DNA from: Taibaiella sp.
GTDB lineage: Bacteria > Bacteroidota > Bacteroidia > Chitinophagales > Chitinophagaceae
DNA length: 64,000 bases
Assembly: GCA_019638495.1 (NCBI GenBank)
Contig: JAHBTQ010000001.1
Location: forward strand, 1,054,001-1,118,000
Reading direction: 5' to 3'
Position 1 is the first letter of the stretch. Each line of letters opens with the position of its first letter. Both the position numbers and the translations under genes were made by a program. Of the stretch, positions 23,476 through 32,509 are shown one piece after another. A model generated the notes under the pieces. The model was not told the origin of the DNA. It was given only the letters and a program-made list of their open reading frames with translations, and did no database searches.

Positions 23476-25668
23476 ATGCCATCGTCTATCCGTGCCTTTT
23501 CGTCGTGTATGTTGTTGATGTCTGTGCTGGCTGCGACGGCGCAGGAGCAACAATCTGACACCATGAGCCGATCTGAAAAGCCACGGAAGCTAAAAGAAGT
23601 AACGGTAAGTGCGCACCGCAGCGCGGTGGAAACTGCCCCCGGAAAAACAATAATCAATGTTCAGTCGCTGGCAGGCAATGCTGGCAAAACAATATTAGAT
23701 GTGCTACGCAAAACACCGGGCGTATCCGTAGACGGCATGGGCAATATATCTATCACGGGACGGCAGGGCGTGCTGGTAATGATAGATGGCCGGCAAACGT
23801 ATCTTTCGGGTGATGATCTGCGGGAATATCTGCGAGGCATTACTGCAGAGGAGGTGGCACAGGTAGAAGTAATATCGCAACCCCCGGCGCAATATGATGC
23901 AGAGGGCAATGCCGGTATCATAAACCTGAAGCTGCGCAAGTGGCGGAAAAAGGGAATAAACGGCAGTGTGAATCTGACCGGGGTGAAGAGTGTGCTGGAG
24001 AATTCGCACAATACTGTGCTCTGCAACTATCTGCAAGGGAAGACCAACTGGCATACGAGCCTCAATTACATTCATGGGAGAAACTTGGTGTGGTGGCAGC
24101 AGGACACGAAGTTTCTGGATGATGCGGGGAACATGGTGGCGACATCGTCAATGCGGTCTGTACCTGTCGAAGAGTTTGATAAGTACAATCTGAGGATAGG
24201 GGCGGACAAGATATTTGGAGAGCGGAACACGGCTGGGTTTGACATCACAACTGCTTATTATGGCAACGTGATGAACACGCCGATAAACACCACCGCTGAA
24301 TTGGCTAATGGTAGCAGGATAGTGAGTGTGCGCCACACCAACGAAAATAGCCTGAGACGAAACGCGACGGCAAATGCGTACCTGAAACATACGTTTAGCA
24401 AAAGGTCTGTACTGAACCTAAACGCAGACTATGTGCTGAACACAAAGCGGCTCTACCAATATTTGTCTACAGAGGTAGATAGCAACGCCATGCCGGTGGC
24501 AGGCCTGGAACTGCGCAGCAAAGTGCCTGTGGACATTGCGATCTATAGCCTGAAAGCAGACCATACTTACAACATATCTGAGGGCGTGAAGCTGGAAAGC
24601 GGCCTGAAACATAGTTATGTTTCCGTGGACAACGATGCACAGTACAGGGTGAAAACCAATGGTAGCTGGCAGCAAGACCCGACACGTACAAACCGCTTTT
24701 TGTACAGAGAGCACATCAGCGCGGCATACGCCAGCGGGAATATGAAATTTGGTGAGAAGTGGAATGGGCAGTGTGGTGTGCGTGCGGAACTAGCTGACAT
24801 ACAAGGAGAACAACAAGACACCGGTGAGTCTTTTCATCGTGTGCTGCCGGCCCTTTTCCCTACTGCCTATCTTAGCTACAAGGCCGACAGCAACAACTCA
24901 TTTGAGGTGAACTACGGTAGACGCATCCGCCGGCCACAATATGGTCAGCTTAATCCCTTCAGCTATTACACTTTCTATAACACCTACCAAAAGGGAAATC
25001 CGAACCTGCTGCCGCAGTATGCACACAATATTGAGTTGAAGCATATCTACAAGCATAGACTAACAACGGAACTAAGCGCAAGCCGAACAACCAATGCGCT
25101 CAACTATGTTACCGTTGGCGACAACGCTTCTCAAACGACCTATGGAATGCCGGTGAATTTCAGTGGGTCAATCAATGCCAGCCTGGGAGTAGGCTACAAT
25201 GGTGGCCTTACACCATGGTGTGAGCTCAATGCCCACGCCACGGCACTTTATGCACTATACAAGGGACTGGTGAAGCAGAAAGAGGTACACAACGAGGGTG
25301 TGGGCTATCGTGTTGAGGCCGGAAGCCGTGTGCTGCTAGGCGAGTGGGGTATAGATTGTTATGGCGTCTATACCAGCCGCATGGCAAACTCTCCGGTAGA
25401 TGATGCTATGGAGACTGTGTACATAAATATGGGTGTTTCGCGCAAGGGGTTGCTGCATGACACCACCACTGTGCGACTGAGTATTGATGATCCACTATGG
25501 CTGAATCGAATGGGTTATCGAGGAGCGCAGCCGGGGCTGGAGACAAGCAGCACATTTATTCCTAACAGCAGGTACTGCACTATGTCTGTGACCTATGCGT
25601 TTGCACGTGGATCGGAAAGCAAACCTGCGAGACGGGAGCAGCAGCTAGAAGAGGCGCGACGCATGTAA
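23476..25668 (+). CDS. TonB-dependent-receptor-like outer-membrane beta-barrel protein (1 of 3)
   Basis: The 730-residue protein has a signal peptide (about 1-22), a short linker, LKEVTVSAHRSAVETAPGKT (plug start), the plug motifs ILDVLRKTPGVSVDGMGNIS and VLVMIDGRQTYLSGDDLREY, VEVISQPPAQYDAEGNAGII, and a barrel of the OMP_b-brl_3 type including NYGRRIRRPQYGQLNPFSYY. Unlike the paralogues at 38061 and 59099 it lacks an N-terminal carboxypeptidase-regulatory domain. It probably imports a ligand or serves as a surface receptor. A TAACTTCG -7-like element lies about 25 bases upstream. The ending is a charged Arg/Glu tail rather than an aromatic terminus. Confidence 0.88.
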   Translation: MPSSIRAFSSCMLLMSVLAATAQEQQSDTMSRSEKPRKLKEVTVSAHRSAVETAPGKTIINVQSLAGNAGKTILDVLRKTPGVSVDGMGNISITGRQGVLVMIDGRQTYLSGDDLREYLRGITAEEVAQVEVISQPPAQYDAEGNAGIINLKLRKWRKKGINGSVNLTGVKSVLENSHNTVLCNYLQGKTNWHTSLNYIHGRNLVWWQQDTKFLDDAGNMVATSSMRSVPVEEFDKYNLRIGADKIFGERNTAGFDITTAYYGNVMNTPINTTAELANGSRIVSVRHTNENSLRRNATANAYLKHTFSKRSVLNLNADYVLNTKRLYQYLSTEVDSNAMPVAGLELRSKVPVDIAIYSLKADHTYNISEGVKLESGLKHSYVSVDNDAQYRVKTNGSWQQDPTRTNRFLYREHISAAYASGNMKFGEKWNGQCGVRAELADIQGEQQDTGESFHRVLPALFPTAYLSYKADSNNSFEVNYGRRIRRPQYGQLNPFSYYTFYNTYQKGNPNLLPQYAHNIELKHIYKHRLTTELSASRTTNALNYVTVGDNASQTTYGMPVNFSGSINASLGVGYNGGLTPWCELNAHATALYALYKGLVKQKEVHNEGVGYRVEAGSRVLLGEWGIDCYGVYTSRMANSPVDDAMETVYINMGVSRKGLLHDTTTVRLSIDDPLWLNRMGYRGAQPGLETSSTFIPNSRYCTMSVTYAFARGSESKPARREQQLEEARRM

Positions 25669-25671
25669 TGC

Positions 25672-26571
25672 CTACATCCACTTCTTCCGTTTGAACCATA
25701 TGGAGATGATTACGATCACCACGGCCATCATTGCCAGCGACAATGGGTAGCCATATCGCCAGGTGAGTTCGGGCATGTACTTAAAGTTCATACCATAGAC
25801 GCCCACAATAAATGTAAGCGGCATAAAGAACACGGAGAAAATGGTGAGGACGCGCATCGTCTCGTTGGTGCGCTGGGCCGATATGTTGAAATAGATGTTG
25901 AGCAGGTGATTGGCATTTTCACTTAGCGATTCAAAAAGGCTCTTCTGCTTTATGAAGAGGTCGCGGGCATCGCGGCTATATGCTGTTGAATTATGTGTGC
26001 CGTCTATCTTGTCTACAACGTCGTGTGTGAGCAGTAGCAGTCGCCGGATAACGTCGAGCTTGCGCTTAATGATATAGAGGCCCTTAAGCAGGGTTACTTT
26101 TCGCTTTGCCAGGAAAACCTGTGTTTCGTAGTAGTCTATGAGCTGTGAGAGCTTCTCGCCGGGTGCATCGTAGGTGTGCAATGCCGCCTTCACTACCTCT
26201 GTGAGAACGTGGTGCGATCGGCTGCATTCCTCCTCTGATAGCAGTTCACTACTGATACGTTCTATAATTGGCAGCGGATTTCTGTGAATGGTAATAATAG
26301 TCTTCTCGTTGATGAATACCGATATCTTGTTAGTGAGTTCCCGCACCGTATCGGCATCTGAATTGACCTCCAGGTATACACGAAGGATGATGAAGGTATA
26401 GTTTCTGAACTGCTCATACTTAGGTAGGTGACCCGGTTGCAGGCAGTCGGCCACCGACTCTTCGTGCAGGCCATACTGGCGGGCCACTTCCCACATTTCG
26501 TCCGGTTGTGGATCTATGATGTCTATCCACTCGTAGGACAGTCCTTTCCCGTCTGTAAGATGTGCTACCAT
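25672..26571 (-). CDS. corA: CorA-family divalent cation transporter
   Basis: The 299-residue protein has a long soluble N-terminal domain (YEWIDIIDPQPDEMWEVARQ.., HRNPLPIIERISSELL), then two terminal membrane helices: ISAQRTNETMRVLTIFSVFFMPLTFIVGVYGMN and YPLSLAMMAVVIVIISIWF. The Y-G-M-N selectivity motif is at 259-262. It forms a pentameric Mg2+ (or Co2+) channel. It ends in basic residues (KRKKWM). The stop is 3 bp from the stop of the beta-barrel gene, and its start diverges from the reductase gene. Confidence 0.95.
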   Translation of the reverse strand: MVAHLTDGKGLSYEWIDIIDPQPDEMWEVARQYGLHEESVADCLQPGHLPKYEQFRNYTFIILRVYLEVNSDADTVRELTNKISVFINEKTIITIHRNPLPIIERISSELLSEEECSRSHHVLTEVVKAALHTYDAPGEKLSQLIDYYETQVFLAKRKVTLLKGLYIIKRKLDVIRRLLLLTHDVVDKIDGTHNSTAYSRDARDLFIKQKSLFESLSENANHLLNIYFNISAQRTNETMRVLTIFSVFFMPLTFIVGVYGMNFKYMPELTWRYGYPLSLAMMAVVIVIISIWFKRKKWM

Positions 26572-26652
26572 AGTGTGCTACTGTAAATATATTCAATATA
26601 GGCGGGGGCGCCTACCCTTTTCGTAACTTTCCGGTTTAGATAATTGCTATAT

Positions 26653-27723
26653 ATGCCGCTGCTGTTTTCTCCATTGCAACTGAGAGGTGTCACCTTGAAG
26701 AATCGCATTGTTGTGTCGCCTATGTGCCAGTACTCTGCCATAGATGGTTTTGCGAACGACTGGCACCTGGTGCACCTGGGTAGCAGGGCAGTGGGAGGCG
26801 CCGGCCTGGTGATTGTTGAGGCCACGGCAGTAACGCCGGAGGGGCGCATCTCTCCGCATGATCTTGGTTTGTGGAGCGATGATCATGTAGCACCGCTAAA
26901 GCGCATCACAACCTTTATTGAGGCACAGGGCAGCGTGCCAGCCATACAACTTGCACATGCAGGCCGCAAGAGTAGCCTCTCGGAACCATGGAACGGCGAC
27001 CGGCAGTTAACGGTTGATGAGGGCGGCTGGCAAACGGTGGCGCCAAGCGCGCTGGCATTTGCCGAAGACCGGGCCACGCCACAGGAGCTCACTGTGAGTG
27101 AGATCCAAAGTCTTGTGGCATCGTTTGTTGCCGCAACAAAGCGTGCACTGACAGCTGGCTTTAAGGTGCTGGAGATACATGGTGCGCACGGATACCTCAT
27201 CAATGGGTTTTTATCGCCATTGAGCAATAAACGCACAGATGACTACGGTGGCTCTTTTGAGAATCGCACCCGCTTTCTGAGGCAGATAATAGAAGGCATA
27301 CGGTCAGTGTGGGCAGATGATCTCCCGCTGTTTCTACGCATATCAGCGTCCGATTGGGAAGAAGGCGGCTGGACGGTAGAAGACTCAAAGCGACTAGCGG
27401 AATTGGTGGGGCCAATGGGTGTGGACCTGGTCGATTGCTCATCTGGGGGAAACTCGTCAACCGCAAGGATACCGGCTAAGCCCGGCTACCAGGTGCCATT
27501 TGCAGCAGAGGTGCGCAAGACAGGCATGCCTACGGGTGCGGTGGGCATCATAGTGACTGCGCAGCAGGCCGAAGAAATACTGGTGGCTGGTGAGGCGGAC
27601 CTGATTTTCATGGCCCGGGAGCTGCTGCGCGACCCTTACTTTCCCATTCATGCCGCGCAGCAACTTGGGTATGACGATATGGCGTGGCCCGTGCAATATG
27701 AACGGGCAAAGCGCAAAAAGTAG
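26653..27723 (+). CDS. NADH:flavin oxidoreductase (old yellow enzyme, YqjM-like)
   Basis: From ATG at 26653 the product is 356 residues (a TTG three codons earlier is possible). Signatures: LFSPLQLRGVTLKNRIVVSP, MCQYSAIDGFANDWHLVHLG, QLAHAGRKSS, EIHGAHGYLINGFLSPLSNK, RTDDYGGSFENRTRF, DLVDCSSGG and ADLIFMARELLRDPYFP. The Cys in MCQYS and the His pair around HAGRKSS and HGAHGY fit the YqjM subclass, which binds FMN and reduces alpha,beta-unsaturated carbonyls with NADPH. Physiological substrate unknown. No operon partner. Confidence 0.95.
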   Translation: MPLLFSPLQLRGVTLKNRIVVSPMCQYSAIDGFANDWHLVHLGSRAVGGAGLVIVEATAVTPEGRISPHDLGLWSDDHVAPLKRITTFIEAQGSVPAIQLAHAGRKSSLSEPWNGDRQLTVDEGGWQTVAPSALAFAEDRATPQELTVSEIQSLVASFVAATKRALTAGFKVLEIHGAHGYLINGFLSPLSNKRTDDYGGSFENRTRFLRQIIEGIRSVWADDLPLFLRISASDWEEGGWTVEDSKRLAELVGPMGVDLVDCSSGGNSSTARIPAKPGYQVPFAAEVRKTGMPTGAVGIIVTAQQAEEILVAGEADLIFMARELLRDPYFPIHAAQQLGYDDMAWPVQYERAKRKK

Positions 27724-27766
27724 ATAAATGCCAACGAATATCAGTTAGTGCATGAGGTAAAAGGCG

Positions 27767-27774
27767 TAATTTTG
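27767..27774 (+). promoter_or_regulatory. -7 box (TAATTTTG) of the PTPS-like gene
   Basis: A perfect TAnnTTTG element, 71 bases before the chosen ATG at 27846. A start at the upstream ATG 27792 would leave a leader of about 10 bases, so that start cannot be excluded. Confidence 0.4.
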
Positions 27775-27845
27775 CGGGGAAATATAGAAAAATGCCAAAT
27801 GGGATTCGTCCTGGCAGGCATAGAGACAATTTTATTAGCAAGACG

Positions 27846-28256
27846 ATGGTTTACCTGACACGTATAGAACACTTTAATGCTGCGCACAGGCTGCACAATC
27901 CCACATGGACCGAGGGTCAGAACAAGGATGTCTTTGGCAAGTGCAATAATGAGAACTGGCATGGACACAACTACGAGCTCCATGTAACCATAAAGGGAAA
28001 CCCGCATCCTGAAACAGGTTTTATATACAACGCCAAAACGCTTGGCGACCTGATAAAAGAGATCATCGTGGAGCGTGTGGACCACCGTAACCTGAACCTT
28101 GATGTAGACTTCATGAAAGGCAAGTTTACCAGTGCAGAGAATTTTGCCATTGGCATCTGGAACGAACTGAAGCCGCATATTGAAAAAGATGGTGTACTGC
28201 TTCACTGTATCAAGCTGGTAGAGACGCGCAGTATCTATGTAGAGTATTACGGATAG
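27846..28256 (+). CDS. 6-pyruvoyl-tetrahydropterin synthase / 6-carboxytetrahydropterin synthase family
   Basis: From ATG at 27846 the product is 136 residues; homology starts at MVYLTRIEHFNAAHRL. Zinc ligands are His14, His39 and His41 (NWHGHNYELHV), with the catalytic Cys33 spaced Cys-x5-His-Gly-His, as in animal-type PTPS (the rat enzyme has KCNNPNGHGHNY), whereas typical QueD has a shorter Cys-x3 spacing. The YNAKTLGDLIK, VDHRNLN and TSAENFAIGIW blocks are conserved. folE follows 77 bp downstream, so the pair could feed a tetrahydrobiopterin-like pterin rather than queuosine. An 18-codon N-terminal extension is open from 27792 but not conserved in style. Confidence 0.88.
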   Translation: MVYLTRIEHFNAAHRLHNPTWTEGQNKDVFGKCNNENWHGHNYELHVTIKGNPHPETGFIYNAKTLGDLIKEIIVERVDHRNLNLDVDFMKGKFTSAENFAIGIWNELKPHIEKDGVLLHCIKLVETRSIYVEYYG

Positions 28257-28333
28257 TAAACGTTGATAGCGCCATTCGTCGTAAATAGGCTTAGTGGGCT
28301 ACCTTTACTACCATAACAAAAAACACACACATT

Positions 28334-28930
28334 TTGGCTTATCACAAGACAGAATCTTACGACCAGGGTAGTACCGACGAACTGAAGAAGGCATATACCT
28401 CCATCATATCAGCTGTGGGCGAAGACCCTGCACGCGAGGGGCTGCTGAAGACGCCGGAGCGCATGGCTAAGGCGATGCAGTTCATAACGCAGGGCTATAC
28501 CATGAACGCGGCAGACATCATCAACTCAGCCAAGTTTCATGAGGATTATAGCGAGATGGTGATCGTGAAGAACATTGAACTGTATTCGCTGTGCGAGCAT
28601 CACCTGCTGCCATTCTTTGGTAAGGCACACATAGCCTACATACCAAACGGTGTTATTACCGGTCTTAGCAAACTGGCACATGTGGTGGAGTGCTTTAGTC
28701 GTCGCCTGCAGGTGCAGGAGCGCCTGACGCAGCAGATACTGGATGTGATACAGGAAACACTGAACCCACACGGAGTAGGAGTAGTAATAGAAGCACAGCA
28801 CTTGTGCATGATGATGCGCGGTGTGCAGAAGCAAAACAGCGTCACAACTACATCAGCCTTCAGCGGTGAATTCATGAAAAACTCAACCCGTTCAGAGTTT
28901 CTGAAGCTGATCTCGGCAAATTTGTCCTAA
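28334..28930 (+). CDS. folE: GTP cyclohydrolase I
   Basis: A TTG start at 28334 gives 198 residues; no ATG lies near the expected N-terminus. Zinc and catalytic residues are Cys87, His89/His90 ([20 protein letters not shown]) and Cys158 ([14 protein letters not shown]), with [19 protein letters not shown] and TSAFSGEF also present. The enzyme converts GTP to 7,8-dihydroneopterin triphosphate, the first step to folate, biopterin and 7-deazaguanines. It sits just downstream of the PTPS-like gene. A TACCTTTA -7-like box is at 28300-28307. Confidence 0.96.
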   Translation: MAYHKTESYDQGSTDELKKAYTSIISAVGEDPAREGLLKTPERMAKAMQFITQGYTMNAADIINSAKFHEDYSEMVIVKNIELYSLCEHHLLPFFGKAHIAYIPNGVITGLSKLAHVVECFSRRLQVQERLTQQILDVIQETLNPHGVGVVIEAQHLCMMMRGVQKQNSVTTTSAFSGEFMKNSTRSEFLKLISANLS

Positions 28931-28951
28931 AATCACTTTTACCTATATTTG
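28921..28951 (+). promoter_or_regulatory. Bacteroidota-type promoter of tRNA-Pro
   Basis: TTTG at 28921-28924 and TATATTTG at 28944-28951, separated by 19 bases, match the -33/-7 consensus of the phylum. The -33 element overlaps the last codons of folE. Transcription would start about 35 bases before the tRNA, leaving a CCCCTGAAAGGGG leader hairpin. Confidence 0.65.
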
Positions 28952-28992
28952 CACCCCCTGAAAGGGGAGATTCCGGTGTACCGGAATTTGTT

Positions 28993-29066
28993 CGGGAAGT
29001 GGCGCAGTCCGGTAGCGTACTAGTATGGGGTGCTAGGGGTCGCAAGTTCGAATCTTGTCTTCCCGA
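28993..29066 (+). tRNA. tRNA-Pro (anticodon GGG)
   Basis: 74 bases fold as a standard cloverleaf: acceptor CGGGAAG/CTTCCCG, D-arm GCGC..GCGT with the AGTCCGGTA loop, anticodon stem CTAGT/GCTAG with loop ATGGGGT (anticodon GGG), T-arm GCAAG-TTCGAAT-CTTGT, discriminator A. The CCA end is not encoded. Confidence 0.95.
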
Positions 29067-29072
29067 CAAAAT

Positions 29073-29104
29073 AAAAAACGAAGGCCCTTCCGCCTTCGTT
29101 TTTT
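29073..29104 (+). terminator. rho-independent terminator of tRNA-Pro
   Basis: Stem AAAAAACGAAGGC / GCCTTCGTTTTTT with loop CCTTCC starts seven bases after the tRNA. The flanking A and T runs would let it work in both directions. Confidence 0.9.
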
Positions 29105-29249
29105 ATTTTCCCTCCGCTCCCGCTCTCACACTCGCTCTAAACTGCCAGTTGTTGCTAGTTTGTTCCCGTTTTTGCTCGTTTCTCCCCAAAAGATTCCAGT
29201 TTTGGGTTCGAATCCAATTGCAATTTGATTATTGCTTCGTTACCAGCAC

Positions 29250-29711
29250 TCACAGACTATAAACAGAAATTTCTCCACGTCCCATTCCGATGTACCGCCT
29301 GCGATTTATACAAAACGAGTACGACTCATACCCCGACGAAGTAATAAATACTTCCAATCTAATGCCGTTTGAGAAAATCGCGTTTAAGTCTCCCGTTACT
29401 GGAACTACCCGTAACTCCAATAAGGGAACATTAAATAAGTGCTTAGGGACTTCTTTAGTTAATTCTATCGGTCTTGGCAACCCGAACTGTTGCAGATGAT
29501 CAAATGACGTGACAAGAATCTTATCGTTTTGCAACAGTCTCCAAAATCCCCCCTCAACAGAAATACTAATTTCATTTTCAAAGGTAAAATTCCAAAAATC
29601 AACTTCTGCGTACACTAAAGAAGCGAACGCAGAATGGGTATTAAAAATCAAAATTGAATTTGGCATCTTATCAGGATGTATATGCATAATAATGTAAGAA
29701 CACTTAGGCAA
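29250..29711 (-). CDS. small hypothetical protein, possibly DUF6188-like
   Basis: The 153-residue protein has ISISVEGGFWRLLQNDKILV, TSFDHLQQFGLPRPIELTKE, and later LRVVPVTGDLNAIFSNGIRL and EVFITSSGYESYSF. The pattern of a Trp-Arg-Leu strand, TGDL and SSGYESW-like end recalls small proteins filed as DUF6188 and polymorphic-toxin immunity-type proteins; I am not certain. It is AT-rich, on the opposite strand to the tRNA, and lies between the tRNA 3' end and a degraded copy of that end, so it is likely cargo of an integrated element. Translation could also begin a few codons later at Met9 or Met16. Confidence 0.5.
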   Translation of the reverse strand: MPKCSYIIMHIHPDKMPNSILIFNTHSAFASLVYAEVDFWNFTFENEISISVEGGFWRLLQNDKILVTSFDHLQQFGLPRPIELTKEVPKHLFNVPLLELRVVPVTGDLNAIFSNGIRLEVFITSSGYESYSFCINRRRYIGMGRGEISVYSL

Positions 29712-29736
29712 AATAAGAAAAGTGTTTGGCTAAATG

Positions 29737-29763
29737 GTTCGAAAGTTGTCCAGTCTTCCCGAC
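29737..29763 (+). repeat. degraded copy of the tRNA-Pro 3' end (attR-like)
   Basis: GTTCGAA (29737-29743) and GTCTTCCCGAC (29753-29763) repeat the T-loop and acceptor end of tRNA-Pro (29046-29052 and 29057-29067). The 11-bp block is exact; the gap between the blocks is five bases longer than in the tRNA. No integrase gene is present between the copies. Confidence 0.55.
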
Positions 29764-29780
29764 GTAAATGAGAGCGAAAG

Positions 29781-29823
29781 AAACAGAGCGAAGAGCGATG
29801 GGGCTTTCGCTCTGTTTAATTTT
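29781..29823 (+). terminator. terminator-like hairpin after the tRNA remnant
   Basis: AAACAGAGCGAA (29781-29792) pairs with TTCGCTCTGTTT (29806-29817), followed by AATTTT. It stands in the same place relative to the tRNA 3' remnant as the real tRNA terminator does to the tRNA. Confidence 0.65.
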
Positions 29824-30053
29824 ACGGGTGTTGCTAACGCCGCGCCTTCGAATCATCAGCCCTTGATTCCCCCAACGCAATTCCTACTGCACGTTTCATT
29901 TTGCAATCCGTACAATGAAACACGCCATCTGTACAATCAGCGCATCTTCCATCAATTTTTATTTCATTTTTGCATATATTGTATTGTTTTATAGAGTAGT
30001 AAATATTTATTTATGCTGGCTGCATTTCTATATTCGTAAATATACTATGTTGT

Positions 30054-32351
30054 ATGAAGAAGAGCATATTTATTACGGTACTGGTGTTGCTACATTGTAT
30101 CCCGCTCCAGGCACAAAATAAAGCGCAGCACCGAATTGACTCCCTGGAGAGCGTGTTACCACACTCAAAGGAAGATACAAACAAGGTTGCAGTTCTTTTG
30201 AGTCTGGCTTTCGAGTATGGCAATGTGAACCCGGAAACAGGCATTAGATATGGGCGCGAAGGGCTGGCGCTTGCAACTAAACTGGGGAATAAGAGAGGCA
30301 TTGCCCGCGCGCACAACAATCTCGGCAGTTGTTATGAAGGAATAGCAGAGTATGAGCAGTCTGCTGAACATTACTATAAAGCGCTGGAATTGTATGAACA
30401 GTTGGGTAGGAGAGTAGCAATAAGCAGCGTTCTATGCAATGTTGCCGCTGTTCACATGCACACTAACGATTACAAGCGTGCACTTGAATGTGCCACCAGG
30501 GCGCTGGCAATAAGTGAGCAAGACGGGGACAAAGAAGGTATGGGTAGTGCCGCTGAAGCAATGGGGAACGCCTATAGATCACTGGGCGATTACCCTAAAG
30601 CCATGGAATATGACCGTAAGGCACTAAAAGCCTACCAGGAAGCCGGTGATACCTGGGGCGAGGCAGTAGCCTCTATGTATATAGGTGGTGTTTACGCAAG
30701 CCAGGGAGATTATGCGACCGCAGTAGAGTGGTTTTTCAAGGCGTTGAAGCTCTATGACCAGCTTGGAAATAAGCACGCCGTAGCGGAGTGTTTGCAAAAT
30801 ATAGCTGAGTTCAACTCTTCAATGCAGAACTACAGTAAGGGCATAGAATATGCATTGCAATCCTTAAAAATAAGCAAGGAAACAGGCAGCAAGAATATCG
30901 AAGCGGGATGCTATGCCACCCTTGGGCAAACCTATTTTATGATGAATGACACTGCGCAGGGACTTGCATACATGCTCAAGGGCCTGAAATTATCGCAGGA
31001 AATAAAAGTGCCTGATAAGATCGCGGGCTTTTCCGGTTTGATAAGCAATGTGTACACAGCACAGAAAAATTACGTGATGGCCATTACCTATGGACTGTAC
31101 GCGTTCAAGATAAATAAAGAACTGGGCATGAAGCGTAATACAGCCACGTCACTTTATTACCTCGGTTCCGCTTATCTCGGGTTGTCGAAAAACGGTGGAA
31201 GGCTCTCATCGTCCATAAACATTTCGCCGGAGCAGACGGGATCCAACAATATTCCGGTAGTGTCCATTCCTGCAAGTAAGGGCGAACAACTGAAACTTTC
31301 AATTTCCTACTTTGAGCAGGGGCTTGCTATTGCTGAAGAAATACAGGCGCTGGACATTAGGGAGATTTGTGACCGGGATGTAGCAGAAGCATACGCGCTC
31401 ACGGGGAATAGCAGTGCCGCCCTGGCACATTTTCATTCCTATATGAAGGCGCATGATAGCCTCTATAACCAGGAAAAGAATCGCGATATTACACGTAACG
31501 AGATGAAGTATGTTTATGAAAAACGTGAAGACTCCATTCGTTACAGAAGTCAGGCCGATTTGCAGGCGCAGCAATTTAAAATGCAGCGCCAGCGCATACT
31601 CCTGATCGCTGCATCAGGCATATTTGTGGTAATAATTGTGCTGATAGTCTTTATACAAAGGTCCAGGGTTGCAAGAGCAAAAGCAAAGCAGGAAGCCCTA
31701 TTCTCTCGTCAATTATTAGAAATAGAGCTTAAGGCGCTACGTGCGCAAATGAATCCGCATTTTATTTTCAATTGCCTTAATTCTATTCAGGCGTTCATAC
31801 TAAAGGAAAACAGGATTGACGCTACAGAATATTTGCAAAAATTCAGCCGGCTCATCCGTCTGATACTCGACAACTCTCAAAAGACGTCCAATACCATTCA
31901 GGACGAAGCAGAAATACTCGATCTGTACCTCAACCTTGAAAGGCTACGATTGAAGGACAGGTTTGATTTCGAAATAAAAATTGGAGAAGATATCGATCAG
32001 TCATTTACCGAAATACCGTCTATGGTGATTCAGCCGCTGGTTGAAAATTCAATCTGGCATGGATTCGTGCGCACCGAACAGGGTGGCATGCTGCTGGTAG
32101 AATTTAAGAAGCATGATAACAAGCTCATCATTACAGTAGAAGATAACGGGATAGGCCGCCCCCAATCAAAAGTATTGAAGGAACAAAAGGGCACCTCACA
32201 TCAATCAAAAGGGATGAAGCTAATTGAAGACCGGCTAAAGGCATGGAGTCAGACGCAGGGATTAGCCTATGAGTTTAAAATTTATGACAATATCCAAGAC
32301 GAAAAAGGGACGCGTATAGAAATATCCATATTGTACTCAGCAGAGGCTTGA
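30054..32351 (+). CDS. TPR-containing LytS-like sensor histidine kinase
   Basis: The 765-residue protein has a signal peptide or first anchor (MKKSIFITVLVLLHCIPLQA), about nine tetratricopeptide repeats between 40 and 460, a membrane helix at about 515-535, a coiled-coil and a His_kinase domain with KALRAQMNPHFIFNCLNSIQ (phospho-acceptor His569), PLVENSIWHG (661-670) and DNGIG (697-701). Such kinases normally work with a LytTR response regulator encoded next door. Here the next gene is an ECF sigma factor and no regulator is seen, so the output is unclear. Periplasmic TPRs probably bind a protein or peptide signal. The TPR array is AT-rich relative to the rest. Confidence 0.92.
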   Translation: MKKSIFITVLVLLHCIPLQAQNKAQHRIDSLESVLPHSKEDTNKVAVLLSLAFEYGNVNPETGIRYGREGLALATKLGNKRGIARAHNNLGSCYEGIAEYEQSAEHYYKALELYEQLGRRVAISSVLCNVAAVHMHTNDYKRALECATRALAISEQDGDKEGMGSAAEAMGNAYRSLGDYPKAMEYDRKALKAYQEAGDTWGEAVASMYIGGVYASQGDYATAVEWFFKALKLYDQLGNKHAVAECLQNIAEFNSSMQNYSKGIEYALQSLKISKETGSKNIEAGCYATLGQTYFMMNDTAQGLAYMLKGLKLSQEIKVPDKIAGFSGLISNVYTAQKNYVMAITYGLYAFKINKELGMKRNTATSLYYLGSAYLGLSKNGGRLSSSINISPEQTGSNNIPVVSIPASKGEQLKLSISYFEQGLAIAEEIQALDIREICDRDVAEAYALTGNSSAALAHFHSYMKAHDSLYNQEKNRDITRNEMKYVYEKREDSIRYRSQADLQAQQFKMQRQRILLIAASGIFVVIIVLIVFIQRSRVARAKAKQEALFSRQLLEIELKALRAQMNPHFIFNCLNSIQAFILKENRIDATEYLQKFSRLIRLILDNSQKTSNTIQDEAEILDLYLNLERLRLKDRFDFEIKIGEDIDQSFTEIPSMVIQPLVENSIWHGFVRTEQGGMLLVEFKKHDNKLIITVEDNGIGRPQSKVLKEQKGTSHQSKGMKLIEDRLKAWSQTQGLAYEFKIYDNIQDEKGTRIEISILYSAEA

Positions 32352-32494
32352 TACAATTAGCACTATCGATGAAAATGGTTGTTCGCTATAAATAAGTCAT
32401 GAAAGCGGTAGAAATATGTTCTTGCCCATCTGCAGCCGAAAATATATTTCACTCCAAGGGTGATAATCCCGCTAATCCGGTATTAAGCAATAAC

Positions 32495-32502
32495 TAACTT
32501 TG
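32495..32502 (+). promoter_or_regulatory. -7 box (TAACTTTG) seven bases before the second ECF sigma gene
   Basis: Perfect TAnnTTTG ending seven bases before ATG 32510. It gives the sigma gene its own promoter, separate from the upstream kinase. Confidence 0.5.
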
Positions 32503-32509
32503 AACGAAC

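Larger units (their letters stand above)
29712..30053. other. right junction of the tRNA-Pro scar and leader of the TPR kinase gene
   Basis: No gene is supported. From left to right: a degraded tRNA 3' end (29737-29763), a terminator hairpin (29781-29823), then an AT-rich stretch (29900-30053) that must contain the promoter of the TPR kinase gene. A 78-codon open frame starting at 29734 spans the hairpin and looks non-coding. Confidence 0.5.

Noticed and set aside
29196..29215. tRNA T-arm-like TTGGGTTCGAATCCAA
   Set aside because: Stem pairing breaks beyond two base pairs and no cloverleaf can be drawn around it.
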